22,680 bases of DNA. Source: Paracoccaceae bacterium. GTDB taxonomy: Bacteria; Pseudomonadota; Alphaproteobacteria; Rhodobacterales; Rhodobacteraceae. The notes under the pieces were generated by a model. It was not told the DNA's origin. It ran no database searches and was given only the letters and a program-made list of their open reading frames with translations. The translations under genes were made by a program, and so were the position numbers. This document shows positions 13,856-20,976 of the stretch, one piece after another (the first letter of the stretch is position 1; each line of letters starts with the position of its first letter). Where the stretch lies: positions 1-22,680 of the forward strand of contig JAASTF010000014.1 in assembly GCA_021767525.1 (NCBI GenBank). Direction: 5' to 3'.

Positions 13856-15306
13856 GCGCCGCGCCGCTTTGGACGGCGGCCGAGGCCGCCCGCGCCACCG
13901 GTGGCAACGCCACGGGCCCCTGGGCCGCCACGGGCGTGTCGATCGACACGCGCACCATCGCGCCGGGCGATCTGTTCGTCGCGCTGACGGCGGCGCGCGA
14001 CGGGCACGATTTCGTCGCGCAAGCCCTGGCCAAGGGCGCCGCCGCCGCGCTGGTGTCGCGCGTGCCCGAAGGCGTGGCGCCCGATGCGCCGCTTTTGATC
14101 GTGCCCGACGTTCTGAAAGGGTTGGAGGATCTGGGCCGCGCCGGCCGCGCGCGCAGCCCCGCCAAGGTGGTGGGGGTGACCGGCTCGGTCGGCAAGACCT
14201 CGACCAAGGAAATGCTGCGCGAGGTGCTGTCGGGGCAGGGTCGCACCCATGTGGCCGAGGCCAGTTACAACAACCACTGGGGCGTGCCGCTGACGCTGGC
14301 GCGGATGCCCGCAGATACAGAATACGCCGTGATTGAGATCGGCATGAACCATCCGGGCGAGATCGCGCCGCTGGCGAAACTGGCCCGCCCGCACGTGGTG
14401 ATGATCACCACCGTGGCCGCCGCCCACCTGGAAGCCTTCGACAGCCTCGAAGGGATCGCCCACGAAAAGGCCAGTATCGCCGACGGGCTGGAGCGCGGCG
14501 GCATCGCCGTTCTGAACGGCGACATCGCCACCACCGGCATCCTGCAAGACCGCGCGCGGGCCAATGGTGCGCGCATCATCACCTTTGGCGAGGGCGCGCA
14601 GACCCACCACCGCGCCACCAAGATCCGCCTGGTCGATATCACGACGGTCGTGCATGGCCGCGCCTGGCGCAAGCCGGTGCTGTTCAAGGTGCAGGCGGCG
14701 GGGCGGCATTTCGCGGTGAACGGCATGGGCGTTCTGGCCGTGGTCAGCGCGCTGGGGCTTGATCTGGGCATCGCCGCGAGCGACCTGGGCCGCTGGGCGC
14801 CGCCCGCGGGCCGCGGCGCGCGCGAACGGATCGCGCTGGACCTGGTGAACGAGGAAATGGCGTTCGAGCTGATCGACGACGCCTTCAACGCCAACCCCAC
14901 ATCGCTGGCCGCCGCGCTGGAGGTGCTGGCCGCCGCGCGCCCCGATGACGGGCTGGGCCGCATGGCCAAGGGGCGGCGCATCGCCATCCTGGGCGACATG
15001 CTGGAACTGGGCGAGGACGAGGCCGCCATGCATCGCGATATCGCAGCCCTGCCCTGGATCGCGCAGCTGGACCGGGTGCATTGCGTCGGGCCGCTGATGC
15101 GCCACCTGCACGAGGCGCTGCCCGACCGGGTGCGCGGCGAGTGGGTGGAAAGCGCCGACCAGATGGCCGCCCGCGCACGCCGCCTGCTGGATGCGGGCGA
15201 CGTGGTGCTGGTGAAGGGCTCGAAAGGCAGCAAGGTGTCGACGGTGGTTGACGCGCTGCGCAAACTGGGCCATGCGGCGCGGTCAATGGATAAAGGGACA
15301 GGCTGA
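13852..15306 (+). CDS. murF: UDP-MurNAc-tripeptide:D-Ala-D-Ala ligase MurF
   Basis: A 484-residue Mur ligase that adds D-Ala-D-Ala to complete the UDP-MurNAc-pentapeptide. It has SIDTRTIAPGDLFVAL near residue 25, the P-loop TGSVGKTSTKE (starting at 110), NNHWGVPLTL, EIGMNHPGEIAPLA, HLEAFDSLEGIAHEKA and the C-terminal DDAFNANPTSLAAAL and ILGDMLELG segments. It starts within the murE stop (ATGA overlap), and its own TGA shares one base with the mraY ATG (TGATG). These overlaps indicate one mRNA and coupled translation of the precursor pathway. At 484 residues it is only slightly longer than E. coli MurF. Confidence 0.96.
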   Translation: MSAAPLWTAAEAARATGGNATGPWAATGVSIDTRTIAPGDLFVALTAARDGHDFVAQALAKGAAAALVSRVPEGVAPDAPLLIVPDVLKGLEDLGRAGRARSPAKVVGVTGSVGKTSTKEMLREVLSGQGRTHVAEASYNNHWGVPLTLARMPADTEYAVIEIGMNHPGEIAPLAKLARPHVVMITTVAAAHLEAFDSLEGIAHEKASIADGLERGGIAVLNGDIATTGILQDRARANGARIITFGEGAQTHHRATKIRLVDITTVVHGRAWRKPVLFKVQAAGRHFAVNGMGVLAVVSALGLDLGIAASDLGRWAPPAGRGARERIALDLVNEEMAFELIDDAFNANPTSLAAALEVLAAARPDDGLGRMAKGRRIAILGDMLELGEDEAAMHRDIAALPWIAQLDRVHCVGPLMRHLHEALPDRVRGEWVESADQMAARARRLLDAGDVVLVKGSKGSKVSTVVDALRKLGHAARSMDKGTG

Positions 15307-16388
15307 TGTTGTACTGGTTGACCGAGCTGTCGGACGGTGGCGATTTCTTCAACCTGTTCCGCTATATCACCTTCCGCTCGGGCGGGGCGTTCCTGACCGC
15401 GCTGTTGTTCGGGTTCCTGTTCGGCCGGCCGCTGATCGACGTGCTGCGCAAACGGCAAGGCAAGGGCCAGCCCATCCGCGACGACGGCCCCGAGGGGCAT
15501 TTGGCCAAGGCCGGCACGCCGACGATGGGGGGCTTGCTGATCGTGGGCGCGCTGCTCACCTCGACGCTGCTGTGGGCGCGGCTGGATAACCCTTTCATCT
15601 GGATGGTCCTGTTCGTAACCATGGCCTATGGGTTGATCGGGTTCGCCGATGATTACGCCAAGGTCAGCAAGCAGAACACAAAGGGTGTGTCGGGCAAGCT
15701 GCGGCTGGGGCTGGGGTTCCTGATCGCAGGGGTCGCGGGCTGGTGGGCGGCGATGTATCACCCCGATCCGCTGTCAAGCTATCTGGCCTTTCCGGTGTTC
15801 AAGGAAACGCTGCTGTATCTGGGCGTGCTGTTCATCCCCTTCGCGATGATCGTGATCGTGGGCAGCGCCAACGCGGTTAACCTGACCGATGGTCTGGACG
15901 GGCTGGCGATCATGCCGGTGATGATCGCCGCGGGCACCTTCGGCATCATCGCCTATGCGGTGGGGCGCGTGGACTTTACCGAGTATCTTGACGTGCATTA
16001 CGTGCCGGGCACGGGTGAAATCCTGGTCTTTGTCGCCGGTCTGATCGGCGGGGGGCTGGGATTTCTGTGGTACAACGCCCCGCCCGCGGCCGTCTTCATG
16101 GGCGACACCGGCAGCCTGGCCCTGGGCGGCGCGCTGGGCGCGATCGCCGTGGCCACCAAGCACGAGATCGTTCTGGCCATCGTCGGCGGGCTGTTCGTGG
16201 TCGAGGCGCTGAGCGTGATTATCCAGGTGGCCTATTTCAAGCGCACCGGCAAGCGCGTGTTCCTGATGGCGCCGATCCATCACCATTACGAGAAAAAGGG
16301 CTGGTCGGAGAGCCAGATCGTCATCCGGTTCTGGATCATCGCGCTGATCCTGGCGATGATCGGCCTGGCGACCCTGAAGGTGCGCTGA
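15306..16388 (+). CDS. mraY: Phospho-N-acetylmuramoyl-pentapeptide transferase MraY
   Basis: A 360-residue integral membrane enzyme with about ten helices. It transfers phospho-MurNAc-pentapeptide from UDP to undecaprenyl phosphate, giving lipid I at the cytoplasmic face. Family motifs: GKGQPIRDDGPEGHLAKAGTPTMGG, the aspartate pair in FADDYAKV, NAVNLTDGLDGLA with further catalytic aspartates, and the C-terminal APIHHHYEKKGWSE triple-histidine loop. The ATG shares one base with the murF stop. mraY ends the tightly packed part of the operon: a 7-bp hairpin (16398-16414) and a dispersed repeat follow before the next gene. Confidence 0.96.
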   Translation: MLYWLTELSDGGDFFNLFRYITFRSGGAFLTALLFGFLFGRPLIDVLRKRQGKGQPIRDDGPEGHLAKAGTPTMGGLLIVGALLTSTLLWARLDNPFIWMVLFVTMAYGLIGFADDYAKVSKQNTKGVSGKLRLGLGFLIAGVAGWWAAMYHPDPLSSYLAFPVFKETLLYLGVLFIPFAMIVIVGSANAVNLTDGLDGLAIMPVMIAAGTFGIIAYAVGRVDFTEYLDVHYVPGTGEILVFVAGLIGGGLGFLWYNAPPAAVFMGDTGSLALGGALGAIAVATKHEIVLAIVGGLFVVEALSVIIQVAYFKRTGKRVFLMAPIHHHYEKKGWSESQIVIRFWIIALILAMIGLATLKVR

Positions 16389-16397
16389 TTCGAATGT

Positions 16398-16414
16398 GCG
16401 CGGCTGCGCCGCGC
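16398..16414 (+). other. Short GC hairpin after mraY
   Basis: GCGCGGC-TGC-GCCGCGC forms a 7-bp stem with a 3-nt loop ten nt after the mraY stop. No T run follows, so it may protect the 3' end of the mRNA or belong to the adjacent repeat and not terminate by itself. Confidence 0.4.
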
Positions 16415-16443
16415 GCTGGATATCTCGCCTGCGGCTCGGGGTA

Positions 16444-16507
16444 GGGGGCGCTGCCCCCGTCTGCCTGTGGCAGACTCCCCCGGGATATTTATGGAGAGAG
16501 GAAGCAG
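16444..16507 (+). repeat. Hairpin-rich dispersed intergenic repeat, copy 2 (upstream of the BciB-like gene)
   Basis: This is the shortest copy: GGGGGC-GCT-GCCCCC (16444-16458), then GTCTGCC-TGT-GGCAGAC (16459-16475), then the conserved tail 16477-16507 that matches copy 1 at 30 of 31 positions. It ends 57 nt before the start codon of the next gene. Confidence 0.7.
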
Positions 16508-16523
16508 GCTGGTCGACTCTGCA

Positions 16524-16545
16524 TGTGTCAGGTATGGTTGACACA
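16524..16545 (+). promoter_or_regulatory. Inverted repeat with TGTC-N10-GACA, PpsR/CrtJ-like site
   Basis: TGTGTCA and TGACACA form a 7-bp inverted repeat with an 8-nt spacer. Inside it, 16526-16543 reads TGTC-N10-GACA, the consensus of PpsR/CrtJ, the redox- and light-responsive regulator of photosynthesis genes. It ends just before the AAGGGGAGG ribosome binding site of the BciB-like gene. The match is exact but short, and a different regulator or an mRNA hairpin is possible. Confidence 0.45.
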
Positions 16546-16564
16546 GCTAAGGGGAGGCCGTGCC

Positions 16565-17782
16565 ATGTTCGATACGCCGAAAGGTCTGACTGCGCCGCCG
16601 CTGTCTGGTGGCCCGCGCGCGGGGCTTTGCACTGATTGCGGCGTGTCGCGGATGGGCGATGGCAAGGCCTGCGGGCAGGCATGTCAGTTCATTCAGCCCG
16701 ACTATGAAAAAGCCGAGGCCCGAGTGCATGGCCGCGCGGCGGGCGGCGGGGACGAGGCGTTTTTCGGCGTCACGCAAACCATGCTGCGCGCACGGCTGGA
16801 CCCGCCCGCGCCCGGTGCGCAATGGACCGGCCTGACCACGGCGCTGGCGGCCGAGCTGTTGCGGCGTGGCGCGGTCGATGCGGTACTCGCCACGGCGCCC
16901 GACCCGGAAGATCGCTGGGCGCCGCGCCCGGTGATCGTGACCGACCCGGAGGCCATGGCCGCGTGCCGCGGGATGCGCATGGGGTTCGGCCCGTTATTGG
17001 CGCTGCTGGAGCCGGCGGTCGCCGCCGGGTACACGCGATTGGCGGTGGTGGGCATTCCTTGCCAGGTTTTTGCCTTGCGCGCCATCGAGGCGCAGCTGGG
17101 GCTGGAGCGGCTTTATGTCATTGGCACGCCTTGCAGCGACAATACCACGACGGCGCGGTTTCACGAGTTCCTTGCGCTGCTCGATGACCGGCCCGAGACC
17201 GTCAGTTACCTGGAGTTCCGCGCCGATTACCGGGTCGAGTTGCGGTTCGACGACGGGCGCAAGCCGCGTTTCGTGCCATTTCTGAAACTGCCGATTTCCG
17301 ATCTGCCGGCGGATTTCTTTCCGATGACCTGCAAGACCTGCGTGGATTACACCAACCGGCTGGCGGACGTGACCGTGGGCTATATGGGCGGCGATGGCGA
17401 TCAGTGGGTGATCGTGCGCAATGCGCGGGGGGCCGAAATCGTGGCGGCGCTGGGCGGTCGCGTGGCGGTGCGGCCCCTGACCGACAAGGGCAAGCGCGCC
17501 GCGGCGGTGAAGGGATTCCTGGCCAATACCGAGCGCGCGGCGGGCGGCTTGCCCCTGCGGCGGATGCCCGACTGGGTGCGCCCCATCGTGGCCTGGCTGC
17601 AGCCGCGCACCGGGCCGCGGGGGTTGGAGTTTGCCCGCGCGCGGGTCGAGATGAAGGCGATCGAAACCATCCTGCACCTGCGCCGCGCACATCCGGCGCG
17701 GTTGAAAAACATGGTTCCGGCCCATGTCTGGCGTGTTGCGGAACGCTATGGCCTGCGCCCCGAGCCGGACGAGCGGCGCTAG
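16565..17782 (+). CDS. bciB: BciB-like (FrhB-family) ferredoxin-dependent 8-vinyl reductase
   Basis: A 405-residue FrhB-family flavo-iron-sulfur protein. The start at 16565 has GGGGAGG eight bases upstream; an in-frame ATG at 16523 lacks such a site. Cysteine clusters at 22, 25, 36 and 40 and at 256 and 259 (CKTCVDYTN) fit the two [4Fe-4S] clusters of this family. Segments ARVHGR, FFGVTQTMLRAR, GAQWTG, DPEDR-PRPVI, GIPCQVFALR, LGLERLYVIGTPCSDN, VDYTNRLADVTVGYMGG and GPRGLEFAR line up by eye with cyanobacterial/green sulfur BciB (Slr1923 type), which reduces the 8-vinyl group of divinyl (proto)chlorophyllide. Plant-type 7-hydroxymethyl chlorophyll reductase and archaeal FrhB share the fold, so the substrate is not proven. 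It sits between mraY and murD, between two dispersed repeats, with a PpsR/CrtJ-like site in front: an odd place for a pigment gene unless the host is phototrophic. Confidence 0.72.
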   Translation: MFDTPKGLTAPPLSGGPRAGLCTDCGVSRMGDGKACGQACQFIQPDYEKAEARVHGRAAGGGDEAFFGVTQTMLRARLDPPAPGAQWTGLTTALAAELLRRGAVDAVLATAPDPEDRWAPRPVIVTDPEAMAACRGMRMGFGPLLALLEPAVAAGYTRLAVVGIPCQVFALRAIEAQLGLERLYVIGTPCSDNTTTARFHEFLALLDDRPETVSYLEFRADYRVELRFDDGRKPRFVPFLKLPISDLPADFFPMTCKTCVDYTNRLADVTVGYMGGDGDQWVIVRNARGAEIVAALGGRVAVRPLTDKGKRAAAVKGFLANTERAAGGLPLRRMPDWVRPIVAWLQPRTGPRGLEFARARVEMKAIETILHLRRAHPARLKNMVPAHVWRVAERYGLRPEPDERR

Positions 17783-17923
17783 GGGGGCGCTGCCTCCTGT
17801 GGGCCTGCGGCCCGATCCCGGGGCTGCTGCCCGTGCCGGCCTTGCAACGTCGACTGGACGTTTCATTGCGCCCAAGGCGCGAACCGGCCCTCACCCCCCG
17901 GAAGTTTATCCGGCAAGATGAAG
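17783..17923 (+). repeat. Hairpin-rich dispersed intergenic repeat, copy 3 (upstream of murD)
   Basis: This is the longest copy. Hairpins are GGGCC-TGC-GGCCC (17801-17813), AACGTC-GACTG-GACGTT (17846-17862) and GCGCC-CAA-GGCGC (17868-17880). Block 17876-17898 is identical over 23 nt to copy 1 (2082-2104). The tail (17894-17923) has diverged to CCCCCCGGAAGTTTATCC-GGCAAGATGAAG, another version recalled from Rhodobacterales intergenic regions. It begins directly after the bciB stop and ends 61 nt before murD. Confidence 0.65.
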
Positions 17924-17984
17924 GGCCTTTCGCGCGGGCGGCCTTTGCGGTAGCGATTTGGCCAAAGCTGACTTGGAGGCAGGC

Positions 17985-19388
17985 ATGATCCCGGTGCAAG
18001 GGTTCGACGGGCAGGTTGTGGCGGTTCTTGGGCTTGGGCGCTCGGGCCTGTCGGCGGCGCGGGCATTGGTGGCGGGCGGGGCGATGCCTGTGGTCTGGGA
18101 CGACAATGCAGAGGCGCGGGCCCGGGCCGAGGCCGAAGGGTTCGCGGTTCGAGAGTTGACCCGCCAAGGCGCGTTCGACGATGTGGCGAGCCTGATCGTC
18201 AGCCCCGGCATCCCGCATCTTTACCCGACGCCGAACCCGGTGGTGGCGGCAGCCTGGGCGGCGGGGGTGCCGGTCGACAACGATATCGGCTTGTTTTTCC
18301 GGTCTTTTTCGACCCGGTTCGATGAGTATGACAGCCCGCCGCGGGTGATTGCCGTGACCGGCTCGAACGGGAAGTCGACCACGGCGGCGCTGATCCATCA
18401 CCTGCTGACCGAGGCCGGGCGCGATGCCGAGCTGGCGGGCAATATCGGGCGGGGTGTGCTGGACATCGACATGCCGGGCGAGGGCGGGGCGGTGGTGCTG
18501 GAACTGAGCAGCTATCAGACCGACCTGGCCCGCGCGCTGACGCCGGATATCGCTGTATTTACAAACCTTTCGCCGGATCATTTGGACCGCCACGCCGGGA
18601 TGGGCGGCTATTTCGCGGCCAAGCGGCGGCTGTTTGCAGAAGGCGGGCCGGACCGGGCGGTGATTGGTGTGGATGAGGATGAGGGGCGGTATCTGGCGAA
18701 CCAGATGGCGATGGGGCCGGGGGATGACCGGGTGATCCGCGTGAGTGCGGCGAGCAAGCTGACGGGGCCGGGATGGCAGGTTTTTGCGCGCAAGGGGTTC
18801 CTGACCGAGTGGCGCAAGGGTCGGCAGATGGCGGCGATAGACCTGAGGGAAATCAAGGGCTTACCGGGTGCGCATAACCACCAGAACGCCTGTGCCGCCT
18901 ATGCGGTTTGCCGGGCGATGGGGGTGGCGCCGAAGGTGATCGAGAAGGGGTTGCACAGCTATCCGGGCCTGCCGCATCGCAGCCAGGTGATCGCCGAGCG
19001 CAACAACATCTTGTATGTGAACGATTCAAAAGCCACGAATGTTGATAGTGCGCTGAAGGCGTTGCTGGCCTTCGACAAGATTCGCTGGATCTGTGGCGGG
19101 TTGGAAAAAGAGGGCGGGCTGGCGGCGCTGGCGCCGGGGTTGGGCCATGTGGCCAAGGCCTATGTCATCGGGCGCGAGGCGGCGGGGTTTGCCATGCAAC
19201 TGCCTGGAATCGAAGCGGAAATCTGCACCACGATGGAGCGTGCCGTGACCGCCGCCATGGCCGAGGCGCAGCCGGGCGAGGTGGTTTTGCTGGCCCCCGC
19301 AACGGCCAGTTTCGACCAGTATGACAATTTCGAACAGCGCGGCGAGGACTTTGCCAAAACCGTGCGGTTTGCGCTGGAAAAGGGTTAA
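17985..19388 (+). CDS. murD: UDP-MurNAc-L-alanine:D-glutamate ligase MurD
   Basis: A 467-residue Mur ligase that adds D-glutamate to UDP-MurNAc-L-alanine. It has the N-terminal Rossmann motif VAVLGLGRSGLSAARAL, SPGIPH, the P-loop TGSNGKST (125-132), ELSSYQTDLA, NLSPDHLDRH, the nucleotide/substrate segment AHNHQNACAAYA, PHRSQVIAE and NDSKATN, and LLAPATASFDQYDNFEQRGEDF near the end. The ATG at 17985 follows GGAGG at a suitable distance; an upstream in-frame TTG at 17958 is not needed. It is separated from the mraY end of the cluster by the BciB-like gene and two repeats, so it may have its own promoter, though none was identified. Confidence 0.96.
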   Translation: MIPVQGFDGQVVAVLGLGRSGLSAARALVAGGAMPVVWDDNAEARARAEAEGFAVRELTRQGAFDDVASLIVSPGIPHLYPTPNPVVAAAWAAGVPVDNDIGLFFRSFSTRFDEYDSPPRVIAVTGSNGKSTTAALIHHLLTEAGRDAELAGNIGRGVLDIDMPGEGGAVVLELSSYQTDLARALTPDIAVFTNLSPDHLDRHAGMGGYFAAKRRLFAEGGPDRAVIGVDEDEGRYLANQMAMGPGDDRVIRVSAASKLTGPGWQVFARKGFLTEWRKGRQMAAIDLREIKGLPGAHNHQNACAAYAVCRAMGVAPKVIEKGLHSYPGLPHRSQVIAERNNILYVNDSKATNVDSALKALLAFDKIRWICGGLEKEGGLAALAPGLGHVAKAYVIGREAAGFAMQLPGIEAEICTTMERAVTAAMAEAQPGEVVLLAPATASFDQYDNFEQRGEDFAKTVRFALEKG

Positions 19389-19429
19389 TCGCGCGATTTG
19401 CCCGGATAAGCGTGCGGTTTCGGCCCCCC

Positions 19430-19491
19430 AAGCCACCGCAAGGCGCGCGCTTTTGCGCCCGTTCCGCGCGGTTTTCGGCGCGCGGTGGCTT
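19430..19491. other. Structured intergenic element downstream of murD
   Basis: AAGCCACCGC (19430-19439) pairs perfectly with GCGGTGGCTT (19482-19491). Inside lie GGCGC/GCGCC (19442-19446 with 19455-19459) and CCGCGCG/CGCGCGG (19464-19470 with 19479-19485). The latter competes with the outer stem for 19482-19485, so two alternative folds exist. No T run marks it as a terminator. Confidence 0.45.
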
Positions 19492-19608
19492 AACACCCGC
19501 GTAGGAAAGGTATCATCCCACCCCAACGCAGGGGGCGAGGTCCGAAACGGCGCGATTTTTGCAATAACCGCGCGGTTGTTAACACTTTCGGGCAAAAGCG
19601 CCGCGTTC

Positions 19609-19674
19609 TGACGCTGGCCCGCGCCGGGCGCGCGCCCGGCGGGGGCGCCGCCGCGCGGCGGCGCTTTGGCGTCA
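19609..19674. other. Twin 20-nt perfect palindromes between convergent murD and the flavoprotein gene
   Basis: Two perfect 20-nt palindromes (19622-19641 and 19645-19664) are separated by three bases and enclosed by a 6-bp inverted repeat TGACGC/GCGTCA (19609-19614 with 19669-19674). The right arm includes the stop codon of the minus-strand flavoprotein gene. TTT follows on the plus strand. A bidirectional terminator for the two convergent genes is the simplest reading, although the T runs are poor. A 12-nt palindrome AACCGCGCGGTT lies just before (19566-19577). Confidence 0.5.
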
Positions 19675-20844
19675 ACCGGTGGCGATGGCGCGGCCCGCAG
19701 CCACGGCCGAGGACCAGGCCCATTGGAAATTGTAGCCACCCAGCCAGCCGGTCACGTCCACCGCCTCGCCGATGAAATAGAGGCCCGGCACATCGCGGCT
19801 GGCCATCGTTGAGGAGTTCAGCCGCTCGGTCGCCACGCCGCCCAGCGTGACCTCGGCTGTGCGGTAGCCCTCGGTCGCGGTGGGTTTCAGCCGCCAGTCG
19901 GAGAGCGCGCCGACGATCTGCGCCAGCCGCGCGTCGGATTGATCGGCCAGGTTGCCCGACAGGCCCAGTGCGGGCGCCAGGTGATCGACCAGCTTGGCCG
20001 GGATGTGTTGGCCGAGCGCATTGGTCAGGTTGCGCCGCCCCGCCGTGGCGCGGCCTGCGCGCAGGGCGTCGAGCAGCGTGCCGCCCGGGTCGAGGTTCAG
20101 CGACAGCTCGTCCCCCTCGCGCCAGTAGGAACTGACTTGCAGGATCGCCGGGCCGGACAGGCCCCGATGGGTGAAAAGCGCGGCCTCGTCGAAGGCCGCG
20201 CCGCCGGCCTGCGCGCGCACGGGGCAGGCCGTGCCCGACATGGCGGCAAAGGGTTTGTCGGAAAAGGTGAAGGGCACCAGCGCGGGGCGGGTTTCGGTCA
20301 CCCGGTGGCCGAATTGCCGCGCGATGTCATAGGCCAGCCCCGTCGCGCCCATTTTCGGGATCGATTTGCCGCCCGTGGCCACCACAAGGTGCGCGGCGCT
20401 GACGCTGTGGCGGCGGCCCTGCCGGTCGAGCGTGGCGGTGAATTGGCTGCCGTCATGGGCAAGATCGACCAGCGATGTTTGCAGCCACAGATCGGCGCCC
20501 GCCGCCTCGTCCAGCAGCATGCGGATGATCTGTTTCGCGCTGTCGTCGCAAAACAGCTGGCCCAGGGTTTTCTCGTGCCAGGCGATGCGGTGGCGGTCGA
20601 CCAGGTCGATGAAATCCCATTGGGTGTAGCGCGCCAGCGCGGATTTCGGAAAATGCGGGTTTTCGCCCAGGAATGCCTGCGCGTCGGTATGCATGTTGGT
20701 GAAATTGCACCGCCCGCCGCCCGAGATACGGATTTTCTCGCCCGGGGCCTTGGCGTGGTCGATCACCAGCGTGCCGGGCCCGGTATGGGCGGCGCACATC
20801 AGCCCCGCGGCCCCGGCGCCAAGGATAAGCGTGTTCACCTGCAT
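19672..20844 (-). CDS. BaiN/HI0933-family NAD(P)/FAD-dependent oxidoreductase
   Basis: A 390-residue flavoprotein. It has an N-terminal FAD-binding Rossmann motif (TLILGAGAAGLMCAA, from residue 5), the family signature SGGGRCNFTN, VATGGKSIPKMGATG in the middle, and the C-terminal GEAVDVTGWLGGYNFQWAWSSAVAAGRAI. These are the marks of the HI0933-like family (TIGR00275). The family is named after clostridial BaiN of bile-acid dehydroxylation, but the bacterial members are largely uncharacterised and no substrate can be given. The start is placed at 20844 (MQVNTLIL); an ATG six codons upstream (20862) is equally open and neither has a strong ribosome binding site. It is the only minus-strand gene within the dcw region, diverging from ectD and converging on murD. 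Confidence 0.82.
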   Translation of the reverse strand: MQVNTLILGAGAAGLMCAAHTGPGTLVIDHAKAPGEKIRISGGGRCNFTNMHTDAQAFLGENPHFPKSALARYTQWDFIDLVDRHRIAWHEKTLGQLFCDDSAKQIIRMLLDEAAGADLWLQTSLVDLAHDGSQFTATLDRQGRRHSVSAAHLVVATGGKSIPKMGATGLAYDIARQFGHRVTETRPALVPFTFSDKPFAAMSGTACPVRAQAGGAAFDEAALFTHRGLSGPAILQVSSYWREGDELSLNLDPGGTLLDALRAGRATAGRRNLTNALGQHIPAKLVDHLAPALGLSGNLADQSDARLAQIVGALSDWRLKPTATEGYRTAEVTLGGVATERLNSSTMASRDVPGLYFIGEAVDVTGWLGGYNFQWAWSSAVAAGRAIATG

Positions 20845-20976
20845 GGGCGCGAGGTGCCCCATGCCCCGCCGCGCGTCAAGCGGCAAGCGCGCACGCATGG
20901 GTGGAACAAATCCGCGCGCTGCCGGTTTGGCGTGCATCACGCAAGAAATGACACGTCCCGTGACGAAGGAGGAAAC

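Noticed and set aside
20930..20970. Promoter for ectD
   Set aside because: The gap contains small inverted repeats (GCGTG-CAT-CACGC, CACG-TCC-CGTG), but no pair of boxes with acceptable spacing could be supported.
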